From positions 92,963,501 to 93,027,500 of the forward strand of contig CP136890.1 in the NCBI GenBank assembly GCA_034359265.1: a stretch of DNA of 64,000 nucleotides. Direction: 5' to 3'. A model generated the notes under the pieces. The model saw only the letters and a program-made list of their open reading frames with translations. It made no database searches and was not told the DNA's origin. The position numbers and the translations under genes were made by a program. Shown one piece after another: positions 21,871-34,192 of this stretch (within the stretch, counting starts at the first letter, position 1; each line of letters begins with the position of its first letter). This stretch comes from Canna indica (lineage: Eukaryota > Streptophyta > Magnoliopsida > Zingiberales > Cannaceae).

Positions 21871-24800
21871 ATGAGTTCCTTGTTGCTTTCACCTGCTGTT
21901 AAAGTAGATGGAGAGAGTGGCAGTTTTTTATCTGGATCATATATTCATATAAGGAAAAATGTGCTTGAAGCTGGCCTGCGAAGGAGTCCATTTTACAGAA
22001 CTAATGGAGTATGGTTGAAACATTTGGGACAATCTGCAACTAGCCGTAGGATGTCTGTATCAGCAAGGATTAAAAAGGGTAAAAAACATGAGTATCCCTG
22101 GCCCGAGAATATTGATCCAAACTCAGAAAGTGGTCTGCAACATTTGTCTCATTTCAAGCCTCTTACAGAGAAACCAAAACCTGTTACCCTTGCTTTTGAG
22201 AAGCCACTAATTGAACTTGAAAGGAAGATCCTTGATGTAAGTTTTTTTTCTCAACAGGCTAGGTCTTCATTAATTTGTATCATGGTCCGTTACTTTTATG
22301 ACAAAACTAAGATTCACTCGTAGTGGAAATGTACTTTTCTAGTCTACAGGTGTAATGGCTACTATGAGCGAGCTTTATCTATTCTATAGGTAGTTTGAGT
22401 TATGAACTCTAAGAGCAACCTTATCTGGGATTGCTAGTTTGAGTTGATCTATGTGATTCTGCTGTAAAGGAAAGTCGCAATGGTTCAGTTAACTGACCTT
22501 TCTCAGTTTCTCTTGAATGCTTTTGATATTGTGTATATTGTTCCTAATTGGGTAGTCTGACTCTCTGGATCAAAGTAAAATCTTTCACGTCTCCTTTGCA
22601 TCTTGCACCAGGTTCTGCTCCTGACTAATCGGGAAAGCAAACAATACAAAATATAGTCTTTCCGGAAAAGACAAATATTTTCTAAATAACATGCTGCTTT
22701 ATCTTATGTAGGCTTAAAAAATATGTTGTTTAGTATCTGACTATTTATGGTTATATTTTTCATTCCGGAGAATGAAAGCCTTAATTACTTTGCATTATTC
22801 AGTTTTTTTTGTTTTTGTTTTTATTTTTTTTACAATAACTCAAAGTCTGTGCTGGTTTCATCTTTTAACTCATGTCATATGAATTTCATGTGTCATATGC
22901 CATTCAGTTGTACTTAATTATTGTTTTTTCACTGCTGCACAGGTGCGTAAGGTGGCTAATGAGACTGGCTTGGACTTCACCGACCAAATTAGTCGATTGG
23001 AAAGCAAATATCAGCAGGTAAACTTGGAATACCTTTTGATATGTCACATTTCCTAATATAAGTAAAAAACACCTTGGATAGAGAATGAAGCAACATCATG
23101 AGGGCTTGGAATCCTTATTTCCTACATTTATCACGGGAGTACCTGAGCTGGTGTAGATTAATGTGAAATTAGCAATTACAATTGGTATGAGGAAGTTCTG
23201 AAATCAAAAGAGTTTGATGACTTAGTATTTCATAGGAAAGTTGTCATTGCTAGCATCATACAAGATGAAAAGCAAGAATAAAATATAGACAACAGTTAAA
23301 ATTTAAAAACACCTAAATTATGGGCAAATTTTAGAGATGGATCAACCAGTGGTTGAATTCTCTGCCGGTACCACTCATTACAGGCCAACTATACTGATCA
23401 GATCCATAACTGGAACTGGTATACTCAATATGTTTGTGTGTGTAAACCAATTTAAATTAGTTTGATCTTTGGGTATAGTTTTTACTTAGTAGTTTGATTT
23501 ATTTGTTCTTTCCTTCTCTTCTTTTTTGCCGTATGATATGGTACTTGTAGTAGTCCACAAAACCAACCTTGGTATCAAGTATCAACTATCATGGTCTTGT
23601 ACTTCTTCATTGATATTCCAGGTAATGAGATGCCAGAAGTCAATTACAATTGATCTTAATCCTTTCTAGAGGATTACCATGATAGATAAAACTTTACATG
23701 TACCTCTTATGCACTTATGTGCAGGAGATGCTATGTTCTTTATCCATTTTACTCTAATAATTCAAATTGATCATTTAAATTAACTAACATTTTTTCTTTG
23801 AAATGAAAAGAATCTTTGAGTAAGGTTGATGAGTGAGGACATTAAAAATCTGTTTTAGAATGATTAGCTACTAAAGTCAAGACCTACTTTTTGCAGGAAG
23901 TGATACTGGTTACGAATCTAGTGTTAACTATTCATGAATCACAACTACATTTTCACATTGGCCCAAGTTTTTGTTTGCACAAAGAAAAATAAGAAGTTTT
24001 TTTTGGTTGATTAACTTGTCTTATGTTGGAAACTGCAGGCTGTGAAAGATTTGTACACACAACTTACTCCAATTCAACGAGTGCAAATTGCTCGTCATCC
24101 CAATAGACCAACATTCCTTGATCATGTTTTAAACATTACTGACAAGGTACACTGTTGCACTAAATTTGCCCTTTTCTGCTCTTGATTTTCACAATTCTTT
24201 TGCCTTATGGTGTTTGTTTAAACTTTAAATCTTGCAGTGGGTTGAGCTCCATGGTGACCGTGCAGGTTATGATGATCCTGCCATCGTTACAGGTATAGGA
24301 AGTATAGATGGGAAAAGCTATATGTTTATTGGTCACCAGAAAGGTAGGAACACAAAAGAAAATATAAAGCGTAACTTCGGAATGCCGACTCCACATGGGT
24401 AATTACTAGTTGTGACTGTTCCTGAATTATTTTTCTTTTATTTCTAAGCAGCTTGCTTAACTGCTTATGCATGACTTTTCATCTTGGTAAATGAGATGAT
24501 GCAGGAACATGTATGGGCCCAATAATTTAAGATGTAAATTAATACAGATACTTGATTTGCATCAAAGTGGTCCTGGAACTTAATACGTAATCTTGTGATC
24601 CCTTGTTCACAATATCAGGCTGGGACTTGGGATCGGCTAAGGAAGATGATCATATGAGATGGAATTATTGAGAAAATAATACTTCGTTCCTTTTAAATTT
24701 CTCTCATCTTTTTCCAAGCTTTCACCCTACTCTCTTTCTTTTAAATATTCTGCTACTCATGTCAGATTGGATCTATACCTAAAAATAGTCATTCAGTTTA

Positions 24801-27800
24801 AGGAAAGTCCAATCAATTTCTAATTATAAATCTAAGAAGCTAACAAAAATAACTTTGAACTTTGAAGAAACCAATATGGATCAAAATATGGATCAAGTGC
24901 ATCATCATACTGGAATGTATCAACCAATACTTTCATCTTTGTGTTCATGATACCTTCTGATATTTGTAGGTCAGTCACAAGTCAAGTTGCTAATTCCAGT
25001 TGAGAGCAGGATCACAGATGAGTTGAGCCAAGCCGAGTTAATTCTAATGGAGCTCGAGCTTAATTTAATTACAGAAACCAAGCTCAAGTTCAGCTAGTTT
25101 ATCATGCTTACCAAGCTTGGTTTGTTTAAGCTCGTTTGTCATGCTTATTGAGCTTGGCTCAAGCTCCACTTGTTTAAGCTTTTTTGTCGTGCTTGTTAAG
25201 CTTGGCTCGAGCTCAACTTGTTAAAACTACTTGGGCTCGAGCTCAGCTCAAGCTCTACAACTATTATCTTTTATAAAAGATACAATTGTATAATTTACAC
25301 CTAAACTCAGAAAGTCAATTCATAATCCATTTTTGTATATAAAAAAGAGATCTATATCAAAATATAGCTTATAAACAAAGCATATAATCATGCTTATAAT
25401 CGAGTATGTTCATGAGCATTGTTTGTAGGGGTATTTATGAGTCCTATTCACGAGTCTATTCATAAGCTTGAGTCATGAGTGTGTTCTTAAACATCAATTT
25501 TTCATGAGCCTTCATGAACTGAGCTTTGTTTTGTTCAAGCTAGGCTTGTTTATGAGTGAAGTGTGGAACTACAACTTCAGCTTAAGCTCCACTCTTTTAG
25601 AGACTGAAGCACTAAGCCAAGCTTGGAGAAGTCATTATTGAGTCGATCTCCAAGCCCTACTTGGAAGCAAGGATTTAACAACTCACTCAATACCTATCCA
25701 CGTGTGGTTGTACTGAAACATTGGTAGTATTCCAACCTTCATCAGCAGATATCATCCCCAAAATAGTAAAATATTAAATACTGAAGTACCAAAACCAGAT
25801 GTTCCAGTACTGGTACATGGTCAGATTGTTGATCCTTGGGTGAGAGTGTTTTTATCTTTATTAATATCAAGGGGTTGGAAAGGGGTTGGAATGAGCATAT
25901 ATTTTTGGCTTTTAGTTATGCGACTGTGGGGAAGCAATCAACTTACAAAATTACATGCTATTTTGTAGCTACCGAAAGGCCTTGCGCATGATGAGGTATG
26001 CAGACCACCATGGATTTCCAATCATCACATTTATCGACACACCTGGGGCATTTGCTGATCTTAAATCTGAAGAACTTGGTCAGGTAGCTTCTGTTCCTTT
26101 AAGCTTGTCAATTTTCCTGTTCATGCTTTTCGTAACTAATTGTAGTTAATGAATGGCTTATCTAATGTGCAGGGGGAAGCAATTGCCTTCAATTTAAGGG
26201 AAATGTTTGGCCTAAAGGTTCCCATTGTCACTGTTGTGATTGGGGAAGGTGGATCTGGTGGTGCTCTTGCTATTGGCTGTGCAAACAAATTATTCATGTT
26301 GGAAAATGCTGTCTTTTATGTTGCCAGGTGATGCAGTATTTTACTTTGCATGACATAACTAAAATGGCATTTCTAGTTCTGCAACACTACTAAAAAAGAT
26401 ACCCACGAATTTGAGTATCATTATTTGAGGTTACAAATGTTGATTATTTGTTAAGACTAAACTGTTCTCAGTCCTATTCTTATGAGAGCAATAATACTAT
26501 GGTCACCAGGCTATGAAGCACGGAAACTCCTCGTGAGCCGCCGTTTCCGTGTCGGAAACGTTTTGGAAACTTAAATCCTTGAAAATCTCGAGGAAACATG
26601 TCGGAAACTTTTGAAGCAGTTTTCTGGCACGTCATAGAAATTGATGAGTTGATACACTATGATATAATACAAAAATTGATGGGAATACACTATAATAGGG
26701 TGTAAAATTTGATGGAAAGAAGAAGTAAAAAACAGTTGATAAAGTGAAAAAATTAACGTAGAAAAAAATATATATATGGTGAAACCTATAAACATATTGT
26801 GAATATTTTAAAATATTTTTATAAATAATTATATTTCAGAAGTATTATATTATATTAATTATAAAAATATTTTTATTTAGTGTTTCCTTAACGTTTCCGT
26901 GTCCTATATTTTTTAAGATTTGCATTTCTTCGTTTCGTGTCGCGTTTCCCGTTTCCGTTTCTATGCTACATAGTCACCAGGTGATAGAATATCTAAATGT
27001 TAATAATGATGTGTGACAATTTCTTGATCATGCGATATGTTAGAAATTTATTGCCCTTTTAGCTCTCCCTTCTGATAATGTCACTATACACTTCTTTTAA
27101 TATTTTATTTTTTTCTCATATGCATTGTGAATCTAGATTGATAGATTGATGATATTATCACTATATATTATTTTAATGAGATGCATTATATCTATCTTAT
27201 GATACCTTTCATATGTGGTCTATTTTGAGCAGCCCAGAAGCTTGTGCTGCAATATTATGGAAGACTGCTCAAGCAGCTCCTAAGGTACATAATCTATGAG
27301 AGGAATGTAATTGTTAGGCAAAATATATCATATTTCACTTCAACTTCTTTTTATACTTGTTCAGGCAGCTGAGAAACTAAAAATCACAGCCACAGAACTG
27401 TGTAAATTAAAGATTGCTGATGGGATCATTCCAGTAAGTTCTTAGACCTCTTGTTAGTTTAATGCAGTTTGGTGTCCATTTTAGATCTTCAGTTTTGTAA
27501 ATAATCAACAATCAACCTTCTTGTAGCAAGTCACCTGGTCCAAATTATTGAGCTACCCAATGGTGAAAGTGATTTAGTTAGAAATTTTGAGTTATTGGTT
27601 GAAGGGTGAAGTAAAACTGGAGCAGATAAAGTACTGTATAGAAGTTGATAATTGTTCTCATCTCTATAATATTCAAATCTATGTGAAAGCATAGATTGTC
27701 TTATCATTTTAGAAAATATTGATCTAATGGATTTTTTGCAATGAGAACCACCTATTGATGGTATACCTTGCACAAAGTGGGCCATGATGCACCAATAGCT

Positions 27801-30435
27801 TATACTAGATGAGTTTAGTGCAGGTTAATATGGGCAGAGGTATAGTTTGGTACAAGTACCTTTCTAAACTGAGCTGATCCCATATCTAGCACATTGATCA
27901 AGTGTGAATCTTAACTTCCTTCACAAGTCAAATATGGTGATGTCTAAGGGACCAGTATTTGAATTCTTAGATAAATGTGCCTTTTTAATCTTCATGCTAG
28001 TACACCCCCTAGTCTCTCATATAACTTTGTGTAGGAATATATGAAGGGGTTTTTATTGCTCTGGATTGAGAATAACAAGAAACCCTAAAGTCTCAGTTAT
28101 TTGAGGTCAGCTGATCTATCATTTGGATGACATTTCCTTCTACTATTGCTTATACTTATGGCAAAAGAATCTATTCTGTATGCATTCCACAGTTATGTCA
28201 ATTAGCCACTCTTACCTCGAGTGCTCGCTTGCACCAAGTTTACTTTCTTCCTTTTGGCTTTTGCTACTAATTTATTATTGATGCTTAGGTTTGTTTAATG
28301 CTAGCTATATACTACTTGAATGGTCAAGCCTTGTGCTAGTACTTGTACCTTTAGCTCTGTTTCCTTGTTTGATGTAATTGTTCGTGGCAGGAACCATTAG
28401 GTGGTGCACATGCTGATCCAACTTGGACTTCCCAACAGATCAAATTTGCAGTCATGAAAGCCATGGAGGTATATCTAGTTTCACATGTTGCATCTGTATA
28501 GCATGGATGATGGAGTCCATCCATGCCTTGAAAGAAAATCATAAAGTTCTGTTTTCACTTAGTTAATCCTTTCCTTTACAACTACATATCTATGTTCCTT
28601 TGCTTTTCTTAAACCATACTCTTCATAGCTGAGATAATTCATCTCATTTGAAGAGGTTTCCTAGTTCAAAAACTTGAAGATATGCCATCCCTATGGATTT
28701 CTACATCTAAAATACTTTTTGTTGAGATAAAATGTTGCTATTACAATTTAGTAATTTACTTGAGCAGATAACTTCACTTTGTTGTTTGTGTATAATATAA
28801 ATGTCAGTTGATAACCAATAATTCTGCTCCCCAAACTTGTTCCATATAATTAAGCCTACTTTTGCTTTATCCAAATGGTTTCTGTCCCTATTAACTGATG
28901 TATTGTTGCATAAGTGGGTCCTTAGCCTTAAGACATCATCCTACTTGTTTCACTTAGTCCTTAAACCGATCCATTTTTTCATAGCACTGGCTCTCTACTT
29001 TGTTATTATTTTATATGATCTTACATTGTATACCAAAACCACCAGATGAGCCTTGCTTTTATCAAATCAATGTTATTTCATACTAAATGGTGAAACAACA
29101 AACTTAGTTATTGCTGAAATCCTGATACCTTAAATATTTATTTCCAGAAAGTAGAGGTTATCGTATTCCAATGAGAAGACAATAATTTTTCTTTTATGAG
29201 ACAGTATGAGTATACAACTAGTTTTGTTTGCCCAATATGTATTAATATTTTCAGCAGCAGAAGCAGTAACACAAACAACTAGTCAGAAATTCCTATTATT
29301 TGTGGCTTTTAGCTAAATGAACCTTTTCCTACCATTAAGCTGTGTGAAAAGATCATATCTCTAAAATATGAAGAAAAGCATTTAAATACTTATTCTGTTC
29401 TGCGTCCTGCAAAAGACTATGGTGACCTTTCATATAATTCAGGAGCTTGCTGAACTGGACAAAGATAGCTTACTTAGCCAGCGACATTCCAAGTTCCGCG
29501 TACTTGGGGGATTTACTGAAGGTGAACCTGTGGAACCAGAGAAAAAACGCAACATGAAGGAGGAAGCTAGCATTTCTCTAGTTACAGGTGACATAGAGAT
29601 GGATATTGAAAATCTCAAAAAGGCAGCAGAAGAATCAAATGGCAAATCTCCCACAATAAAGAAACTGAGTAAGAAAGACATAATAAAGAAACTGAGTCAA
29701 GATGTAGAGAAGGAAATGGCAAATGCCTTCATTTCTATGGGCCTTGTAGAAAAGCTAGAAACTCTTAAGATGGAACTATCCAAATCTCCTGATCAAATTC
29801 GTAATCCAGTTTTAAAGGAAAAGGCCGAGAGACTGGCACAGGAATTCAAAGAGAAACTATACCGTCCTGGATCTTTTATGGGATTAAAGCAGAAGCTTCA
29901 AATGTTATCAGAGGTAAATAAGCCAAAGGAGCAAACAGAAAAGGAAGTGAAATTGAAGAAGGAAGTCAACGAAAAACTACAAGAGAAGCTGAAGGAGATA
30001 GAAGTCTTCAGAAAGGCACGCGAGCAGTTGGGAAAGGGGCAGCTGTTAGATCAAGATCAGATCAAGGAAGTGGAGAAGGCGAAGGATGAGCTGAAACAAA
30101 TGCTAAAATCTTTGGATCTAGAAGTGGTAGGCTTTGGCAAGAAACTGCCCACAGCACCACCAGGGCTAGAGGTGGCAATAAAAAAGGCTGACGAGGTAGT
30201 AAAGAAGGAAATAGCAAAGGCAGTAGAGAAAGCAGGCTTAAGGTCAAAGATAGAGGAATTGAAGTCAGAGATCGCAAATGGTTCTGATGAGGAAAAGATA
30301 GAAAAGTTAGAGGAACAGATAAGAGAGGAAATTGCTGCTGTCATTGATTTTGATGAATTAAAGAAAGAAGTCCAATCTACCGTGGAGTTGCCTGCACCAC
30401 AAGAAACAGTTTATGCTGCTAGTACTTCAAATTGA
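21871..30435 (+). CDS. CAC3: Acetyl-CoA carboxylase carboxyltransferase subunit alpha, chloroplastic
   Basis: Ten exons: 21871-22236, 22943-23017, 24039-24146, 24238-24398, 25969-26083, 26173-26327, 27233-27284, 27365-27433, 28391-28468, 29443-30435. They total 2172 nt (723 residues), with GT/AG introns and a continuous frame. The nuclear-encoded alpha subunit works with plastid-encoded AccD to move the carboxyl group from biotin to acetyl-CoA, making malonyl-CoA for fatty acids. Residues 1-60 look like a transit peptide. The catalytic domain (about 75-410) has [68 protein letters not shown] and the oxyanion motif [12 protein letters not shown]. Exon 10 adds a plant-specific Lys/Glu-rich, coiled-coil-like tail of about 300 residues. 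Arabidopsis CAC3 is about 770 residues. ATG 21871 is preferred to an upstream TTG. Confidence 0.97.
25010..25680. repeat. GAGCTCGAGCTC-rich transposon debris in carboxylase intron 4
   Basis: Dozens of short AAGCTTGGCTC, GAGCTCGAGCT and TTGTTTAAGCTCG-like units occur on both strands inside the 1.57-kb intron 4. The composition matches the hAT-like MITE at 44407-44781. No terminal repeats or target duplication could be placed, so it is probably degenerate. Confidence 0.55.
26511..26973. mobile_element. hAT-type MITE in carboxylase intron 6
   Basis: A 463-bp element begins CTATGAAGCACGGAAAC, and the right end read on the other strand begins CTATGTAGCATAGAAACGG, an imperfect terminal inverted repeat. 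It is flanked by the perfect 8-bp duplication TCACCAGG (26503-26510 and 26974-26981). The subterminal parts are rich in GTTTCCGTGTCGGAAACG-like palindromic units. It has no coding capacity. It lies within the intron and leaves both splice sites intact. Confidence 0.88.
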
Positions 30436-31403
30436 GGTTCTTTATCAATGATATGATTTTGTTGCCACGTATAAATGGTTTCAGGTAACTCCGGGTTTTC
30501 TTCTTCCTTGTTCATTTTAATGGTGTTGAACATCCATATGCCTAGCCCTTGCTGAGCTTCAACATTCTAAATATTTGATTGTTGGAGGGATGATATAAAT
30601 TTTTAAAAGGAACCAATAAGGTAGCTAATAAATTGTTTTTGTTCAAATATTCAGGTCAAAACTCGCTTTTTTTTTTGCATTGCTTGTTTATTGAGTTCAT
30701 TGCATACAAGCTATATCTTTGTATATCTGTCCTCAGCTAGCAGTTAAATTACTTATTTTTCTTCTTAATTTTACTTGCTATTCAACTCAACCAATTCGAT
30801 GGATGGCTGCCCAGTTTTCGGTACAAAACTGAACAATTAAGCCAAACCGGACTAAAAGTTTTAGGTAGATTCCATTTTCTGAATTAAAAGTTCTGTTCAA
30901 TTAATTTTAAAAATTCCAAGTTAAATTTTCGGTTGACTAGATTTTCTTAATTTCACAGCAAATCATTTTTTTTTAAAATAATAATGATAATTTTAATCTA
31001 TAATATTTTCTATTATTAATTCTTACACAACTTAAATATATTTATAATGATTTTTCAGTTTAAATTGAATGCAAGAATTTCGGTTCATTGTATCTTTTCT
31101 TTTCGCAAATCTGTTTGGTTTGGATTGAACCCTTGCGACAGTAACCCTTGCTAATTACACAGCTAATTTGGTAAATCATCTCAACACGACGTATGTGACA
31201 AATACATCAACACTCAAATCATAGTTAAAAGACTGCATATTGTTGTGGAAATACAAATAACTGAATAAGCCACGAAACCCAATCACAATGTAGTCTAATC
31301 CATATCCATCAAACATACGAACACCTCAAACTATGTATTTAACACAAACTGCAACCTCAAATAAAATTCAAGGAACCACACATGAAGAAGCATCAAAATT
31401 ATT
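30436..31403. other. 3' region of carboxylase gene and convergent intergenic spacer
   Basis: The carboxylase (plus) and remorin (minus) genes converge here. The sequence is AT-rich with no gene. The segment 30810-31130 carries motifs such as AAAACTGAACAATTAAGCC and TTGGATTGAACCC that look like eroded hAT MITE sequence, but no ends were found. Confidence 0.5.
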
Positions 31404-32918
31404 TCAAGCACCAAAGCAGCTGAAACCCTTCTTTGGAATCTGACCAGTTGCACGATACTTGGCTCCAGCTTCTTCCGTTTTAAGAAGCTCTTCCCCACGC
31501 TTGGCTTCAACCATCGCTCTCTTCTCCTCTGCCTCTTTGTGAACCGTAGCAATCTTGTTCTTTATTTTCTCCGCATATTCTGCCTTCTTCTTCTCATAAT
31601 TTTCCTGCCCAGATTTTTTTTTTCCAACACAAATTTAAGTATTTTCTACATATATGCATGAACTTATTAAGCAATAAATTGATGTTCAGGCATCACTCTG
31701 TTTCATTCTGTCCGAGTTAATATTCTCAAGACTGGATTCATAAAGGAACAATAATTAAGTTAAGCTTAAAACACAAGGGAAGAATAGTGCACCACCTCAA
31801 CTTTTTTCAGGTCTGCCTCCAGAGATGCCCTCTTTTTGTTCTCCCACGCTGTAATAGCTGCCTTCTTCTTTTGAGCTCTGTTTTGAGAATTCAGTTATTT
31901 AGGACCTCCTCAACAGTTTGAACTCTTTTTAAGATAGCAGGCGACTTTCAATTTCCAAATGGATTGGTTTAAATATAATTAAAAAGAATAGAAATAGAAA
32001 ATGCAATGCAGTCACAATTAATCTAAAAGTCATCAGTAAATTAACATAAAATCAAATATTCTGGTTCATAGGAGTACTCACAAAAGAGCTTTTTTTCTAT
32101 ATAAATATATATATAATTAAGGAACCAAAAATTATGCGTAATACACCTGTCAACAAGATAAAAGTGTGTATATATATATATACATATATCCTTCTTACTT
32201 ATTGTCAGCTTTGGACTTTTCACCTTCTTCCCATGCTCTGATGAAGGACATCTTCTTCTCCGTCTCAACCTGTGCTAGAGTAGCATCTTCACACGCAAAC
32301 AACAACCGTTAGGCTTCTGAATTAATTGCCATCATTCCAAATAATACTGATTAAAGTAGTTAGCGTCTTTCTGATTAATTAATTCTCACCTCTATCAGCC
32401 GACTTGCTCCTCTTCGACTTGCTCCTCGTGCTTTGCGATTTAGACTCTGAATTAGTTTCTACGTACACCAAGCAAGAAAAATATATTGATAATAAGTAGA
32501 ATATTTGTATAATATATATTTTTTCATGTCTGAGAAGTAGATGAGCAGGAATCTGCGAGCATATATATATAATATGAAACTGCATTTGGATTTCTACGCC
32601 AAAAATAGAGCTTAATTATCAGCTAATTCTTCAGTCATAGTACAGAAGGAATTCAAACTATAATAAAACCAGCAATTGTTCTTGCACTGGGAACGTAAAA
32701 ATCAAAAAGAATTTTTGGTTCTCTTATTAAGCATGAAATAATTAATATGCCTAATTGAGGAAGAAAGAAACATCCAAATTAAAGCTTTTCATGAGAAAGA
32801 AAACAAAAGAGCACAAGAACTGAAGAATTGAAGTAGAGTTTAGTTCATTCTTACCATCCACAGAGTCGACTGCTGCTTTCGAGTCGTCCTCCTTCTCTAC
32901 TTCCACCAACTGCGGCAT
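31404..32918 (-). CDS. Remorin family protein
   Basis: Minus-strand exons 32855-32918, 32390-32458, 32199-32286, 31796-31877 and 31404-31604 join to 504 nt (167 residues) with GT/AG introns. Remorins are plant-specific plasma-membrane nanodomain proteins that bind the inner leaflet and modulate signalling and virus or symbiont movement. The remorin C domain starts near residue 54 with LAQVETEKKMSFIRAWEEG. It continues with KSKADNKAQKKKAAITAWEN and a Lys/Glu-rich amphipathic coiled coil, and ends KYRATGQIPKKGFSCFGA. The C-terminal helix with a Cys close to the end is the usual membrane anchor. The N-terminal part is short and ends in a Ser/Lys/Arg-rich run (residues about 29-44); group 1 remorins are usually 190-200 residues with a Pro-rich N-terminus, so this one is compact. 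The ATG at 32918 is directly preceded by a (CT)10 leader. Confidence 0.93.
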
Positions 32919-32938
32919 CTCTCTCTCTCTCTCTCTCT
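32919..32938. repeat. (CT)10 microsatellite in remorin 5' leader
   Basis: A 20-bp CT run (GA on the coding strand) immediately abuts the remorin start codon. GA-rich leaders are common in plant genes and can bind GAGA-type factors. Confidence 0.9.
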
Positions 32939-33492
32939 AAGCGACAAGCGGTGATAGTTCTTGTTCTATTTATTTAGTAGCTCTTGAAGAGCGAGACCGC
33001 GGGGGATTGAATTCTCGAGAACCTATAGAAACTCATACGCGGGATCATATCCAACCGTTCGCATTTGCATTGACATCTATCTGGTCCGTCCGTTAAGAGA
33101 AGGTGCAGTATTCTTGAGGAATCTACCATCTTTATCCGATTCCTTCGCTAGCATGCACAAACTCAAAATCCTCCATTGTATTTGACGTACGTCAGTACGT
33201 GGTACAATCTCAATGGTGGAGATGCGAGAGTGGGAACAAAGGAAGGGTCGAGATTTGAGAATAAGGAATCCATTTCTCTAAAGGTCTTATTATAATTTTA
33301 ATTCCTTTATTGCTGCATTTATACTATCACATACTGATTAAAACCATGAATTATGGTTCACTTTTGGACTAAAGAAAGGGATGAAAAAGCGAGAAAGTTC
33401 ATATGACACCTCAAGAATACGATGCTTAAGATTAGCTAGTTGTCATAATTTAGCTTAAATCCTTCGCTTTAGAAAAATATAACTGAGTTAAA
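32939..33492. other. Remorin upstream region
   Basis: Presumed promoter of the minus-strand remorin gene. It includes TACGTACGTCAGTACGTG-like ACGT elements (about 33186-33202) of the type bound by bZIP factors; this role is inferred. No gene is seen. Confidence 0.4.
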
Positions 33493-33509
33493 TACTACTG
33501 GAATAATGA

Positions 33510-33920
33510 GCATCAGCAACGGCTCCACCCATTGCAACGGAGCCGAGGACGCTATAGTTTTCTAATGAGCTGAAAACCATTAGCAACGGTGTACAACGGC
33601 CCGGGCTGGACGGTATAATTTTCTAATGAGCTCATTATACGGCTCGGGCTGGGGCCGTTGCAGAAACACGCGTTACTGATAACTTAGCAACGGCCGCTCG
33701 GGCCGTTGCTAATAATATTATCAGCAACGGTTTTGCCACGGACCCGGTGCCGTTGCTGATAACATTATTAGCAACGGCCCGTGTGTCCGTAGCAAGGCCG
33801 TTAGTGACAGACCGTTGCTACGTCGTTGCTGTGGGTCTTTAGCAACGGCTTTCGATACACTTTTAGTAACGGCTTTCCCACGGACGGCCGTGGGAAAACC
33901 GTTGCTGATTACTAGATACT
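33510..33920. repeat. CACTA left subterminal repeats (AGCAACGG)
   Basis: At least ten copies of AGCAACGG or its complement CCGTTGCT, many joined as GCAACGGCCCGT, occur in about 400 bp. Part of the array is arranged as inverted repeats (TAGCAACGGC against GCCGTTGCTA). Such arrays are binding sites for CACTA TNPA-type proteins. Confidence 0.85.
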
Positions 33921-34192
33921 GAAATCGAAAAAACTTTGAAATTCTAAATTTCCATTAATACATTAATACATTATCTGATACATAACTCACACACTCATAC
34001 ACACATCCATTCACACATCACAAATACACCCAGATATACATCAAAATAATTATACTTATATTTATAATTATCCACAATCGTATAAAAACTATTCAAATGC
34101 AAAATTTAAGTATCAATATCCAAACAAAACAAAACTGAAATATATATAGTATCAAAATAACAAAGTCAATATAATAAAAAAATAAATAAACC

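Noticed and set aside
25010..25680. A complete MITE in carboxylase intron 4
   Set aside because: Composition matches a MITE family but no terminal repeats or duplication could be placed, so only debris is claimed.
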